64,000 bases of DNA. It comes from Streptomyces barkulensis (GTDB lineage: Bacteria > Actinomycetota > Actinomycetes > Streptomycetales > Streptomycetaceae). The notes below the pieces were generated by a model. The model was given only the letters and a program-made list of their open reading frames with translations. It was not told the DNA's origin and made no database searches. The stretch's first letter is position 1, and each line of letters starts with the position of its first letter. A program made the position numbers and the translations under genes. Shown here one piece after another: positions 51,208 to 60,865 of this stretch. Location of the stretch: NCBI RefSeq assembly GCF_002843305.1, contig NZ_PGSG01000054.1, positions 1 through 64,000 on the forward strand, read 5' to 3'.

Positions 51208-52590
51208 ATGCTCCACAGACGCGTCGCAGGCGCGTGCGCGGCCGCCGTGGCGGCCGGCGCACTCGCCCTGACCGGACTGCTGCCGGGCACCGCGACGGCC
51301 GACCCCGCCGCGTCCGCCCCGCGGAAGGCGGACGCCCACCCTGCCTCGTCCGCCCTGTCCTCCGTGCCGCCCGGCCTGCTCAAGGCCATGCAGCGCGATC
51401 TCGGCCTCACCGTCGGCGAGGCGAAGGACCGGCTGGTGAACGAGAGCAGGGCCGGAGAGGCCGCCGGGAAACTGCGCCTGGCGCTCGGCGGCGACTTCGC
51501 CGGCGCCTGGGTGGCGGGCGACGACGCCGCGACCCTCACCGTCGCCACCACCGACGCCTCCGAGGCCTCCGCCATCACCGGGGCGGGCGCCCGGGCCGAG
51601 GTCGTCGAGCACACCCTGGCCGAACTCGACGCCGCCAAGGCCGCGCTGGACCGGGCCGCCGGGAAGAACGCCACCACCGCCGCGCCGGTGTGGTACGTCG
51701 ACGTGAAGACCAACTCCGTGGTCGTCCGCGCCTCCGACACCGCCGAGGCCCGCGCCTTCGCCGAGGCCGCGGGCGTGGACGGCGGCCTGGTGCGCGTGGT
51801 GAAGTCCGCCGAGCGGCCCCGCCCGCTGTACGACCTGCGCGGCGGCGACGCGTACTACATGGGCGGCTCCGGCCGCTGCTCGGTCGGCTTCCCCGTCACC
51901 AGGGGCAGCCAGCAGGGCTTCGCCACCGCCGGCCACTGCGGCCGCACCGGCACCAGCGTCTCGGGCTACAACCAGGTGGCGCTGGGCACCTTCCAGGGCT
52001 CCTCCTTCCCCGGCAACGACTACGCCTGGGTCGCGGCCAACTCCAGCTGGACCGCCACCCCGTACGTGAAGACCTCCAGCGGCAACGTCCAGGTGGCGGG
52101 CTCCACGCAGGCGGCGGTGGGCGCGTCCATATGCCGCTCGGGCTCCACCACCGGCTGGCACTGCGGCACCATCCAGCAGCACAACACCAGCGTCACCTAC
52201 CCCGAGGGCACCATCACCGGCGTGACCCGGACCACCGTGTGCGCCGAGCCCGGCGACTCCGGCGGCTCCTACATCTCCGGCAGCCAGGCCCAGGGCGTCA
52301 CCTCCGGAGGCTCCGGCAACTGCCGCACCGGCGGCACCACGTACCACCAGCCGGTCAACGAGATCCTCTCCGCCTACGGCCTGACGCTGAAGACCACCGG
52401 CGGCGGCCCCGACCCCGACCCCACCGACCCGCCCACCGACCCGCCGGGCGGCACCTGGCAGGCCGGCACCGTCTACTCGGCCGGCGACCAGGTGACCTAC
52501 GGGGGCGCGACCTACCGCTGCCTCCAGGGCCACCAGGCGCAGCCGGGCTGGGAGCCGCCGAACACCCCGGCTCTGTGGCAGCGGGTGTGA
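51208..52590 (+). CDS. Secreted chymotrypsin-like protease with chitin-binding domain (streptogrisin C type)
   Basis: A 460-residue secreted protease. A Sec signal peptide (about 1-32, ending TATADPAA) and a long propeptide (to about 200) precede the mature S1E protease. The catalytic triad is His in TAGHCG, Asp in NDYAWV and Ser in EPGDSGGS. A Pro/Asp linker (PDPDPTDPPTDPPGG) leads to a C-terminal carbohydrate-binding module of the ChtBD3/CBM5 type (WQAGTVYSAGDQVTYGGATYRCLQGHQAQPGW). This is the layout of streptogrisin C, an extracellular protease targeted to chitin. GGAGAA precedes the ATG. Confidence 0.95.
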   Translation: MLHRRVAGACAAAVAAGALALTGLLPGTATADPAASAPRKADAHPASSALSSVPPGLLKAMQRDLGLTVGEAKDRLVNESRAGEAAGKLRLALGGDFAGAWVAGDDAATLTVATTDASEASAITGAGARAEVVEHTLAELDAAKAALDRAAGKNATTAAPVWYVDVKTNSVVVRASDTAEARAFAEAAGVDGGLVRVVKSAERPRPLYDLRGGDAYYMGGSGRCSVGFPVTRGSQQGFATAGHCGRTGTSVSGYNQVALGTFQGSSFPGNDYAWVAANSSWTATPYVKTSSGNVQVAGSTQAAVGASICRSGSTTGWHCGTIQQHNTSVTYPEGTITGVTRTTVCAEPGDSGGSYISGSQAQGVTSGGSGNCRTGGTTYHQPVNEILSAYGLTLKTTGGGPDPDPTDPPTDPPGGTWQAGTVYSAGDQVTYGGATYRCLQGHQAQPGWEPPNTPALWQRV

Positions 52591-52640
52591 GCACCGTCCT
52601 GACTCGAGCCGGAGTCCGATCCCGTTCCTGACCACCGCCG

Positions 52641-52707
52641 CGTGCCGCCCGGGTGCGCGGGCGGCACGAGGCCGGAGGGCGTCCCATGGGGGGAGCGCCC
52701 TCCGGCC
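52641..52707 (+). terminator. Two tandem hairpins after the protease gene
   Basis: CGTGCCGCCC/GGGCGGCACG (52641-52650 with 52659-52668) and GGCCGGAGGGCG/CGCCCTCCGGCC (52670-52681 with 52696-52707). The remaining part of the 305-bp gap up to 52895 has an AT-richer patch (about 52795-52845) but no feature I can name. Confidence 0.75.
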
Positions 52708-52895
52708 GCGGTCGTGCCTCGCGCGCCGCGCGCCGTCGCGAGGCCCGGCCCGCCCGGAGGAATCGCATCCGCCCGGAGGAGTCGCACAGGAGAACGGTTT
52801 TTGATCAAGCCCTGGGCAACGGGCGCGTTCATCGGTATTTTTCGCCCCCTGCCGCCCGGAACGCGATGCGGCAGAGGTTCGGTGATGGGGGTGCC

Positions 52896-54755
52896 GTGCG
52901 CGATTTCAGCCTTCCGCCCGTGGTGGAGCCGATGCGGAAGGGAGGGCTGGCGGACTCGGTCCACGAACTGGCCGAACGCGACCCGCACTTCGCGCAGCTC
53001 GCCCGCCGTGCGGACCCGGCGGGCGGTGACCGGGCGGGCGGTGATCCGGCCGGCGGTGAGTGGACCACCGTCACCGCCGCCGCCTTCCGCGACGAGGTGA
53101 GGGCCCTGGCCAAGGGCCTGCTGGCCGACGGCATACGGTTCGACGACCGGGTCGCGGTGATGGCCCGCACCCGCTACGAGTGGACGCTGTTCAGCTACGC
53201 GCTGTGGACGATCGGCGCCCAGGTCGTGCCCGTCTACCCCACCTCCTCCGCCGAGCAGGTGCGCTGGATCCTGGCCGACGCGCAGGTGGCGGCGGTCGTC
53301 GTCGAGCACGAGGAGCACGCCATGACGGTGGGCTCGGTGTGCGACGCGGCGCCGTCGCTGCGCCGTATCTGGCAGCTCGACACCGGCTGCCTGCGGGAGC
53401 TGAACGAGCTGGGGCGCGGCGTCCCCGACGATCTGGTGGACCGCCACCGCCTGGCGGTGACACCGCGCTCGGTCGCCGCCGTCACCTACACCTCCGGCAC
53501 CACCGGCCGCCCCAAGGGCTGCGTGATCACCCACGCCAACCTCGCGGCCGAGTGCGACATCCTGCTCGCCGGCTGGCCCGGGCTCATCGCCGCGCAGGGC
53601 GAGCGGCCCGCCATCCTCGCCTTCCTGCCGCTGTCCCACATCTACGGCCTGATGGTGCAGGTCTTCTGCGTCCGCAACGGCGTGCTCCTGGGCCACCAGC
53701 CCGAGATCGCGCCCGCCGAGCTGCTGCCCGCGCTCGCGTCCTTCAGGCCGACGTTCGTCTTCGCCGTGCCCTACGTCTTCGAGAAGATCTACCGCAAGGC
53801 CCGACAGGCCGCCCTGGAGGCCGGCAAGGGCGAGGTGTTCGACCGGGCGATGGACGTCGCGGTGCGCTACGCCGAGGCCGTGGAGCGGCGCGACGCCGGC
53901 ACGGGCCCCGGGCCCGGCCCCGTGCTCAGGGCCTCGCACGCGCTCTTCGAGCGCACCGTGTACCGGAAGCTGCGGGCGGTGCTGGGCGGGCGGGTGCGGT
54001 ACGCGGTCTCGGGCGGCTCCACGCTGCGCCGCGAACTCGGTCTGATCTTCGCCGGCGCCGGGATCACGGTCTACGACGGCTACGGGCTGACCGAGACCAC
54101 CGCGGCGGTGACCGGCCAGCCGATGGGCCGCGTCAAGTTCGGCACGGTGGGCCGCCCGATGCCGGGCCACTCGATCCACATCGCCCGCGACGGGGAGATC
54201 TGGGTGCACGGCGACGTCGTCTTCGCCGGCTACCTCAACGACCCCGAGGCGACCGCCGGGGTGCTGCGGGACGGCTGGTTCGCCACCGGGGACGTCGGCC
54301 ACCTGGACGACGAGGGCTATCTGGTCATCACCGGGCGCAAGAAGGACATCATCATCACCAGCGGCGGCAAGAGCGTCGCCCCGCAGGTCCTGGAGGACCG
54401 CGTCCGCGCCCATCCGCTGATCTCCCAGTGCCTGGTCGTGGGCGACGACCGCCCCTACGTCGCGGCGCTGGTCACCCTCGACCCCGAGGCGCTGGAACAG
54501 TGGTTCCGGCTGCGCGAGCGGGAGCCGCTGCCGCCCCGGGAGGTCCTGCGCGACGAGGAGTTGCACGCGGAGGTCCAGCGGGCGGTGTCCAAGGCCAACA
54601 ACGCGGTGTCGCGTGCGGAGTCCATCCGGGCCTTCCGGATCCTGCCCGCGGAGTTCAGCATGCGGGAGGGCCTGGTCACACCGTCGCTGAAGATGCGGCG
54701 GGCGGCGATCGCGAAGATGTACGAGGCCGAGATCGAGGCCCTCTACGCCTCCTGA
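52896..54755 (+). CDS. fadD: Long-chain fatty-acid-CoA ligase (second FadD)
   Basis: A 619-residue AMP-forming acyl-CoA synthetase with YTSGTTGRPKG, GYGLTE, TGD and GRKKDIIITSGGK motifs. The GTG at 52896 gives the usual N-terminus (VRDFSLPP) of streptomycete long-chain FadD proteins; an ATG ten codons upstream is the alternative, and neither has a strong ribosome site. An imperfect repeat encoding GGDRAGGDPAGGE lies in the N-terminal domain (about 53022-53058). It stands alone, between terminators and a leaderless-type promoter, unlike the fadD at 481-2400. Confidence 0.92.
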   Translation: MRDFSLPPVVEPMRKGGLADSVHELAERDPHFAQLARRADPAGGDRAGGDPAGGEWTTVTAAAFRDEVRALAKGLLADGIRFDDRVAVMARTRYEWTLFSYALWTIGAQVVPVYPTSSAEQVRWILADAQVAAVVVEHEEHAMTVGSVCDAAPSLRRIWQLDTGCLRELNELGRGVPDDLVDRHRLAVTPRSVAAVTYTSGTTGRPKGCVITHANLAAECDILLAGWPGLIAAQGERPAILAFLPLSHIYGLMVQVFCVRNGVLLGHQPEIAPAELLPALASFRPTFVFAVPYVFEKIYRKARQAALEAGKGEVFDRAMDVAVRYAEAVERRDAGTGPGPGPVLRASHALFERTVYRKLRAVLGGRVRYAVSGGSTLRRELGLIFAGAGITVYDGYGLTETTAAVTGQPMGRVKFGTVGRPMPGHSIHIARDGEIWVHGDVVFAGYLNDPEATAGVLRDGWFATGDVGHLDDEGYLVITGRKKDIIITSGGKSVAPQVLEDRVRAHPLISQCLVVGDDRPYVAALVTLDPEALEQWFRLREREPLPPREVLRDEELHAEVQRAVSKANNAVSRAESIRAFRILPAEFSMREGLVTPSLKMRRAAIAKMYEAEIEALYAS

Positions 54756-54808
54756 GCCCTGCGTCCGGGCCACACCGGAACCTCGGAATACCCTTCCCGG
54801 AAACGGAG

Positions 54809-54838
54809 TTGACGCCCCCGGCGGAACCACGGCAGCAT
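54809..54838 (+). promoter_or_regulatory. Leaderless-type promoter of the pentapeptide-like gene
   Basis: TTGACG (54809-54814) and CAGCAT (54833-54838), 18 bp apart; the GTG start codon follows after 7 nt and no ribosome site is present. Confidence 0.6.
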
Positions 54839-54845
54839 CCGCCGG

Positions 54846-56357
54846 GTGGAGATCACCGACCTCACCCCGGCCGAGCTCCGCGTGTGGCGGGCCTTCCCGC
54901 TCAACAAGGGCGTCGATCTGCGCGAGAGCGTGGACGACGACCCGGCGGACGGCGCCTCGTGGGGCCCCGGGCGCACGATCCGCGCCGAGGTGTTGCGGGC
55001 ACTGCTGCTCGACGGCCCCACCACCGGCGGCGAGGTGCCCGGCCTGAAGCTGACCGGCGCGCGCGTCACCGGCCGGCTGGACCTCATGTACGGGACGGTC
55101 GAGCACGCCGTACGGCTGCGGTCCTGCCACTTCGAGCAGCCGCCGAACCTCTACGGGGCGCGGATACGCGCCCTCGTCCTGAGCGATTCGGTGCTCCCCG
55201 GCCTCACCGCCGGGACCCTGCGCGTCGACATCGTGCTGCGGATGACCGGCTGCCGGATCACCGGCCCCGTACGGCTCGCGGGGGCGCAGCTGACCGGGGC
55301 GTTCTTCCTCGACGGCGCGGTGCTGGGCGTCCCCGGTGCGCAGGGCGGTCCGCCGCCGGGCCCGGAGCGGGAGGGCCCCGGAGAGCGGCCGGAACCGGCC
55401 CTCCAGCTCAACCACGCGACGGTCGGCACCGACGTCTGGGCCACGGGACTCACCGCACACGGCCGGGTGCGGTTGGACGGCGCCACCATCGGCGGACTGG
55501 TGAACCTCGACGACGCCGAACTCCACGACCCGGGCGGCCTCGCACTGGAGGCCGAGACCCTGTCGGTCGGCACCGATCTGCGCGCCGCCCGGCTGCGCGC
55601 CCGCGGCATGGTCAACCTCAGTGGCGCCACGATCCCCCGCCGGCTCGTCCTGAGTTCCGCGCGGCTCTCCAATCCCTCCGGGCAGGCGCTGAGGGCCAGC
55701 GTCAGCACCATCGGCGAACTGTGGTTGCGCGGCACGGCCCCGGTCCAGGGCGCCGTGAACCTGCGCGGCGCCCAGCTCGACCTGCTGGACGCCGCCCCGG
55801 AGGTGTGGCCCGAACGGGTCAGGCTCGACGGGCTCACCTACCGGAGGCTGACCCCGCATCTGCCCGCCGAGCGGCGGCTGCCGCTGCTGGAACGCGAGGA
55901 GACGGGCTACCTGCCCTACACCTACGAGCAGTTGGCCACCGCGTACCGCACCGCGGGCGACGAGGCGGGCGCCCGTACCGTGCAGCTCGCCAGACTGCGC
56001 CGCCACCGCCGCACCCTGCCCCCGTACGCCAGGCTCTGGGGACATCTCCAGGACGCGACCGTCGGCTACGGCTTCCGCCCGATGCGGGCGGCCGGCTGGC
56101 TGCTGGCGCTGCTGCTCGCCGGCACGCTGGTCTTCGCCGGGGAGCACCCCCGCCCGCTCAAGGCAGACGAGGCACCCGACTTCAACCCCCTCTTCTACAC
56201 CCTCGACCTGCTGCTGCCGGTCGTCGGCTTCGGCCAGGAGGCCGCCTTCGCACCCGAAGGCGCGTACCAGTGGCTGGCGTACCTGCTCGTCGTCACCGGC
56301 TGGATCCTGGCCACCACCACGGCGGCGGGCATCACCCGCGCCCTCGGCCGCCAGTGA
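54846..56357 (+). CDS. Membrane protein with pentapeptide-like repeats
   Basis: A 503-residue protein. Residues about 55-310 are irregular strand repeats (GLKLTGARVTGRLDL, PNLYGARIRALVLSDS, GRVRLDGATIGGLVNLDDAEL, GMVNLSGATIPRRLVLSSARL) resembling a pentapeptide-like beta-helix. A helical segment and two C-terminal membrane helices (about 413-430 and 470-495) follow, with a loop between. Similar streptomycete proteins are labelled oxidoreductase in databases, but I see no nucleotide or cofactor motif. The GTG start is predicted leaderless. Function unknown. Confidence 0.75.
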   Translation: MEITDLTPAELRVWRAFPLNKGVDLRESVDDDPADGASWGPGRTIRAEVLRALLLDGPTTGGEVPGLKLTGARVTGRLDLMYGTVEHAVRLRSCHFEQPPNLYGARIRALVLSDSVLPGLTAGTLRVDIVLRMTGCRITGPVRLAGAQLTGAFFLDGAVLGVPGAQGGPPPGPEREGPGERPEPALQLNHATVGTDVWATGLTAHGRVRLDGATIGGLVNLDDAELHDPGGLALEAETLSVGTDLRAARLRARGMVNLSGATIPRRLVLSSARLSNPSGQALRASVSTIGELWLRGTAPVQGAVNLRGAQLDLLDAAPEVWPERVRLDGLTYRRLTPHLPAERRLPLLEREETGYLPYTYEQLATAYRTAGDEAGARTVQLARLRRHRRTLPPYARLWGHLQDATVGYGFRPMRAAGWLLALLLAGTLVFAGEHPRPLKADEAPDFNPLFYTLDLLLPVVGFGQEAAFAPEGAYQWLAYLLVVTGWILATTTAAGITRALGRQ

Positions 56358-56547
56358 CCGCGCCCGCGCCGGTAGGCCGGGACCTGGAACCGCTCCCCCA
56401 ACAGGCCCTGGCGGGGCGGGTGATAGAAAGAATCCGACTTCAACCGCCGGTGTTCCAGGTCGAGAAGCGGTGGACCGCTTCCGTCCGGCTCCGTCCCACG
56501 AAGGTCCGGGGGACCGGGCAGCCGGCCCGTGCGTGACCGAGAGGCCC

Positions 56548-58176
56548 ATGTCGCAGCCGCCGTTCAACCAGCCGCCCTCGCAGGGTTTCGGCCCGCCGCA
56601 GGAGCCCCCGCCGTCCTACGGCTACCCGCAGTACCCCGCGCCGCCGCAACAGCAACCGCAGCAACCGTCCCAGCAGCCGCCCGCAGGGCCCCCGCAGCCG
56701 GGTGTGCCGCCCCACGGGCAGTACGGGTACGGGTACGGGTACGGGCAGTACCCGCAGCAGCCCGTGCCCGGCGCTGGGGGCCAGCCGCCGACCGGCGGTG
56801 GCGGCGGGAAGGGCAAGGTCCTGGCGATCGTCGCCGCGGTCGTGGCGGTCCTGCTCCTCGCCGGTGGCGGGGTGTGGTTCCTGACCGGGGACGACGGCGA
56901 GAAGACCGCCCGGAAGAACGCGGACACCGGCGACGGCTCCGAGGCCGGGAAGGAGGGCGACGCCGGGGAGAAGGGGGGCGGCACCGAGCGCAAGGGCCGC
57001 GCCGAACTGGCCTGGAAGGTGGGCCCCGCGGAACTGCCCGACCTGGACAAGGTGGTCTTCGAGAGCCACGGCACCTGGTTCGCCGGCGGGAACCTCGTCA
57101 ACGCGTCGTTCGACGCCGTCACCGCCTACGACATGGAGACCGGCGAGGAGGCATGGAGCATCGATCTGACCCGCGGTCCCAAATGTGTTGCCACTCCCCG
57201 CTCCTCGGACGGCAAGGCCGCACTGCAGTGGGGTCGCAGGTGCGAGAAGATCATGGTGATCGACCTCGTCCAGGGCAAGGAGCTGTGGCGCAAGGACCTG
57301 CCCAGCGAGGACTCGGACATGAACGAGTTCGGTTCCACCGAGATGGCGCTCAGCGGCGGTACCGTCGCCGCGGCCTGGAACGGCGACGCCGTCGGTTACG
57401 ACCTGGACACCGGCAAGCGCCTGTGGGAGACGGAGGAGAACTCCGACTGCGGCGACACGTCCTACGTCGGTGGCTCGCGGCTCATCGCAAAGGTCGAGTG
57501 CGACTACGGGCAGAAGCAATCGCTCCAACTGGTCGAGGAGGACGGCGGCAAGGGCTGGGAGTGGAAAGCTCCCGGGGAAACCGAGATCGTCCACATCTAC
57601 TCGGTCGACCCTCCGGTGTTCGGCGTCCGGGCCGGCGACTCCATCGAGATCACCGACATCATGATCCTGGACGACAAGGGCAAGCCGCGGTCGAAGATCA
57701 CCATCCCCGAGAAGCGTTACCGGTTCATCTGCGAGGGCATCACCCTGGCCGGCTGCTTCAACGTCGTCGTCGACAAGGCGAACGACGCTCTCTACCTGCA
57801 GACGTACCTGATCGCCGGCGAGAACGGCACCACCGCCGACATCGAGGCGTTCAACCTGTCCGACGGCAAGCCGAAGTGGCGCTCCGAACCCACCGGGGAA
57901 CGCCTCGCCAGTCCGCTGACGATGCACGACGGCAAGCTGATGAGCTACGAAACGTACCCGATGGCCAAGGCGGGGGTGCTCACACTGATCGACCCCGATA
58001 CGGGCGAGGCGACCCCGTACATGGAACTGCCCGCACAGGAGGAGGACGCGCAGCGCAGCATCCCGGCCACCGGCAGCGGTCGCCCGTACTGGCAGGACGG
58101 CGGGCTCTTCCTGGTGAGACACATGTACTACGACGATGCCGGGCTCAACAAGGGCGGCATACTGGCGTTCCGCTGA
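56548..58176 (+). CDS. Membrane-anchored PQQ-like beta-propeller protein
   Basis: A 542-residue protein. A cytoplasmic Pro/Gln/Gly/Tyr-rich tail (about 1-85, with a GYGYGYGYG run encoded by a 6-bp repeat) precedes one membrane helix (about 90-112). After a charged linker, the rest is an extracytoplasmic beta-propeller of the PQQ-binding-like type: AYDMETGEEAWSIDL, VIDLVQGKELWRKDL, GYDLDTGKRLWETEE, AFNLSDGKPKWRSE. No catalytic residues of true quinoproteins are evident; such proteins act as scaffolds or sensors. GAGAGG precedes the ATG. A strong hairpin follows at 58208-58244. Confidence 0.85.
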   Translation: MSQPPFNQPPSQGFGPPQEPPPSYGYPQYPAPPQQQPQQPSQQPPAGPPQPGVPPHGQYGYGYGYGQYPQQPVPGAGGQPPTGGGGGKGKVLAIVAAVVAVLLLAGGGVWFLTGDDGEKTARKNADTGDGSEAGKEGDAGEKGGGTERKGRAELAWKVGPAELPDLDKVVFESHGTWFAGGNLVNASFDAVTAYDMETGEEAWSIDLTRGPKCVATPRSSDGKAALQWGRRCEKIMVIDLVQGKELWRKDLPSEDSDMNEFGSTEMALSGGTVAAAWNGDAVGYDLDTGKRLWETEENSDCGDTSYVGGSRLIAKVECDYGQKQSLQLVEEDGGKGWEWKAPGETEIVHIYSVDPPVFGVRAGDSIEITDIMILDDKGKPRSKITIPEKRYRFICEGITLAGCFNVVVDKANDALYLQTYLIAGENGTTADIEAFNLSDGKPKWRSEPTGERLASPLTMHDGKLMSYETYPMAKAGVLTLIDPDTGEATPYMELPAQEEDAQRSIPATGSGRPYWQDGGLFLVRHMYYDDAGLNKGGILAFR

Positions 58177-58207
58177 CCCGGCGCTCCCGGCCCCCGCTCC
58201 ACCCCGG

Positions 58208-58244
58208 CGGCCCCGTGCTCCTCGACAGCGGGAGCACGGGGCCG
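58208..58244. terminator. 14-bp hairpin between convergent genes
   Basis: CGGCCCCGTGCTCC (58208-58221) pairs perfectly with GGAGCACGGGGCCG (58231-58244), 9-nt loop; likely bidirectional. Confidence 0.78.
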
Positions 58245-58358
58245 CTCGTGCGCGTCACGGGCCCCCGGCCGAAGACCTCTTCCGGCCGGGACGACCCGTC
58301 GGCGGACCTTCACGAGAGATCGAGGCCAATGGTCGAGGGCGCCCCCGATCCATCCGGC

Positions 58359-59777
58359 TCAGTTGCCTGCCCCCGCAAGCCAGGCCGAAATCTTCGGGCT
58401 GAGCTTGTCGGGCGCTTTCGTGTGCCCCAAGTACTCGTATTCGAAGCGATCAGCGTCAGGATAGTTCTTACCCCATGCGTCCGCCGCGCTTTGCGGAGTG
58501 ACGGGGTCCTGGGGATTCTCGAGCAGAAGCAGACTCGGCATGTCCTCCGCCTCTGGCAGCGTCCACGCAGATCCTTCTGCATCACTTGGCATTGCCGAGC
58601 ATGCGTAATGCATGCGCGCCATTGCCGCCCCGAGCGGATTCCTCTCCTGCGAGCCCGCCCCTGCCCCCCAACCGTCATATGCTGGACAGATATTGGCGAT
58701 GTATCCAACAAAATCCGGCAGGACTTGACCGTCTCCGTGGCGCCGGGTGAAAGCATAGCTTCCCGACTTTATGACCTCCTGGTCGGTCGCGCTCAACTCA
58801 GGCCAGTTCGTCAGGATTTCACGGAGGGGCTTCCTGTTGCTCTCCATGTTATTGGAGAGTGAGAAAAGAGCGGTCATCCGCTCATATTGCTCGACACCGC
58901 CTCCGAGGCCGGTCGGAGTCGTGCTGTCGCTACCCATTTCGCGCAGCGTCCGGTGCAGAGATTTCCGGCAGTCGGCGGCCGCATCGTCACCTGTGCACCC
59001 CATGACGTCCTGCAGGCCTTCTTCCACAGCAAGGCTTCGCTCGACCATGAGCGTGGTTGCGTGCGTTCCCGGCGGCGGGGCAGGTGCGTCCATAACCGCC
59101 CAGCCGCCGGTGCGCTTCAACTCGGGCATTACAGCACTTGCCCGGACTGCGCCGAACGACTGTGCATAGATGCCGGCTATCCTGCCCTCCTTCTGCCTCA
59201 GCTCCCTGAAGGACTTCTCGTACTCCGCACGATCGAGGCGGTGAAGATCGAGGTCACAGGATTCCCTGAACTGGCCAGGCCATTCCTTCACCTGTTGTTC
59301 GGGAAGCTCGCCACCGCCCGATACCTTTGTCAGGACGTTGAGGCAGTCCGGGTCGACCTCATGGACAACCCATGGCTCGACGAACATCGCCACGGTCTCG
59401 TTCTTCAGCCATGAAGGAAGAAGTGACCGCGTAATTCCTACTTCGAGAGGACTGATTCCCGGGCCTCCAGGATCCCAGAAGACCAGCCCGTCCTGTTCTT
59501 TGGACCTCAAGGTGGCTGAGGCGTGCGGGGCCTCCGTCTCGGGAAGGGGCGCGTAGATCACCGCCCATATCCCAGTGGAGAGCAGGTGGCAGCGAACGGT
59601 CTTGCCCGCACACGCCTGAGGCGTCGACGGCTTCGGCGTTACCGATTGCCTGGCACCGGCCTGATCACCCTTGGGCTGATACAGGAGGAAGCCCGCGACC
59701 AGGACGGCGGCCAAAGCCGCCGCGCCGGCGAACCAGCGGGCGGCTTTGGCGTATCCCATGTGGCGCATCACTAGCAT
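58359..59777 (-). CDS. Membrane-anchored alpha/beta-hydrolase (tripeptidyl-aminopeptidase-like)
   Basis: A 472-residue protein with an N-terminal membrane helix or signal anchor (about 13-33). The hydrolase domain has WDPGGPG (oxyanion motif), a nucleophile elbow YAQSFGAVRAS, an acid in LLENPQDPVTP and a histidine in LGHTKAPD. This is the layout of SlpD/E-type tripeptidyl aminopeptidases, though the elbow is AQSFGA and not the usual GGSYGT. Base composition is visibly less GC-rich than the surrounding genes. The start overlaps the end of the secreted-protein gene by a few bases; ATG 59768 is an alternative. Confidence 0.75.
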   Translation of the reverse strand: MLVMRHMGYAKAARWFAGAAALAAVLVAGFLLYQPKGDQAGARQSVTPKPSTPQACAGKTVRCHLLSTGIWAVIYAPLPETEAPHASATLRSKEQDGLVFWDPGGPGISPLEVGITRSLLPSWLKNETVAMFVEPWVVHEVDPDCLNVLTKVSGGGELPEQQVKEWPGQFRESCDLDLHRLDRAEYEKSFRELRQKEGRIAGIYAQSFGAVRASAVMPELKRTGGWAVMDAPAPPPGTHATTLMVERSLAVEEGLQDVMGCTGDDAAADCRKSLHRTLREMGSDSTTPTGLGGGVEQYERMTALFSLSNNMESNRKPLREILTNWPELSATDQEVIKSGSYAFTRRHGDGQVLPDFVGYIANICPAYDGWGAGAGSQERNPLGAAMARMHYACSAMPSDAEGSAWTLPEAEDMPSLLLLENPQDPVTPQSAADAWGKNYPDADRFEYEYLGHTKAPDKLSPKISAWLAGAGN

Positions 59778-60865
59778 GTTTCGCTTACATCATAGGAATC
59801 GCAGCTGCCCTCGAGGTCCGAGGCGCCGTCTACGAATGTCACGCGCTGGAAGTCGTGCATCGACCCTGCAGTACCCTGCTTCACCTTGAAAGAATTCGTG
59901 TAGGCGGCCTCGTAGTCCCTGCCGCCATTCCACAGGATAAGGCCCTGGTCCATCTCGATCCACTGGCTTCCCGGGTTCGAAGAGTTGTACCAGACCTCGT
60001 AGGTGTCACAGTCATTGAAGGTGTAGCCGAAACCACCCACCGGTGAAGTGACCGAGAGCGAGAGGTTGTCGGCGTTGCAGTCCCCCTCAAAGGACGTCCT
60101 GGGGGCGATGTCCTCCCAGGTGACCAACCCTGACTCGATCCCGTCGTACGGGTAGCTCTGGACGCGGATCAGCTGGACGTAGGGGTCCGGGTAGTCGTTG
60201 ATGTTCGCCGGCTTCGCCACACCGAACCGGCTGTACTGATACCAGTCGTAGGTGCCGCTTCCGTCATCGGAGAGCTTGTTCCGCTTCCAGGTGAAGTGAC
60301 CTTCACCCATGCCCGGGACGCGGAGAATGTACTGACCACTTCCGTTGTTCACCCAGTCGGCCATTCCCGGGCCGGCATACTCCGCGAGAGCCACATCCGG
60401 ATTACTGGTCTCGGATTCAAGGGTGACCGCGCCATCGGAAACTTCCACTCCGAGGCTGTCGATAACCGTCCCCTTCGGGAGGATCGCTTCAACATCGCCG
60501 TCAAGAAGCGGGATGACCTCAACCTCTTCCGAGCGGTAGGTGTTCCCGCGCTCGGCAGCCTGGCGAGTGAACTCCTGGACCTTCTTGAGGTCCTCGCCCG
60601 TCAAACCGCTCCTGGCGCGAACGTTTCTCGCCTTCGCTCTAGCCTCCTTGAACTCCTTGGAGCTTACCTTCCACTCCTTGTTTTCCTTCTTCAGGCTCGC
60701 TCTGACGACCTTGTTGTCAGTCCTGGCGAGACGTTCCGCCGCCTTCGCGGCCCGTTCGCTCTTCGAAAGCTTCTGAGCGTCCTGCTGCCCTGCGGCCTGT
60801 GCGGGAAGCGCCAGCCCGCCCAGTGCTACACCTGCAGCTATGAGTATTGCCGCTGATCGACGCAT
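59771..60865 (-). CDS. Secreted protein of unknown function
   Basis: A 364-residue protein not recognised. A clear Sec signal peptide (MRRSAAILIAAGVALGGLALPAQA) is followed by a Lys/Ala/Glu-rich, probably helical segment (about 25-105, KLSKSERAAKAAERLAR...) and a mostly beta C-terminal domain rich in Tyr, Trp, Gly and Asn with several cysteines near the end (FEGDCN, FNDCDTYEVWYN, GSCDSYDVSETC). AAGGAG lies 7 nt upstream of the ATG. Composition is less GC-rich than neighbours. It is co-transcribed with the overlapping alpha/beta-hydrolase gene, so the two may form a small exported system acquired together (inference). Confidence 0.7.
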   Translation of the reverse strand: MRRSAAILIAAGVALGGLALPAQAAGQQDAQKLSKSERAAKAAERLARTDNKVVRASLKKENKEWKVSSKEFKEARAKARNVRARSGLTGEDLKKVQEFTRQAAERGNTYRSEEVEVIPLLDGDVEAILPKGTVIDSLGVEVSDGAVTLESETSNPDVALAEYAGPGMADWVNNGSGQYILRVPGMGEGHFTWKRNKLSDDGSGTYDWYQYSRFGVAKPANINDYPDPYVQLIRVQSYPYDGIESGLVTWEDIAPRTSFEGDCNADNLSLSVTSPVGGFGYTFNDCDTYEVWYNSSNPGSQWIEMDQGLILWNGGRDYEAAYTNSFKVKQGTAGSMHDFQRVTFVDGASDLEGSCDSYDVSETC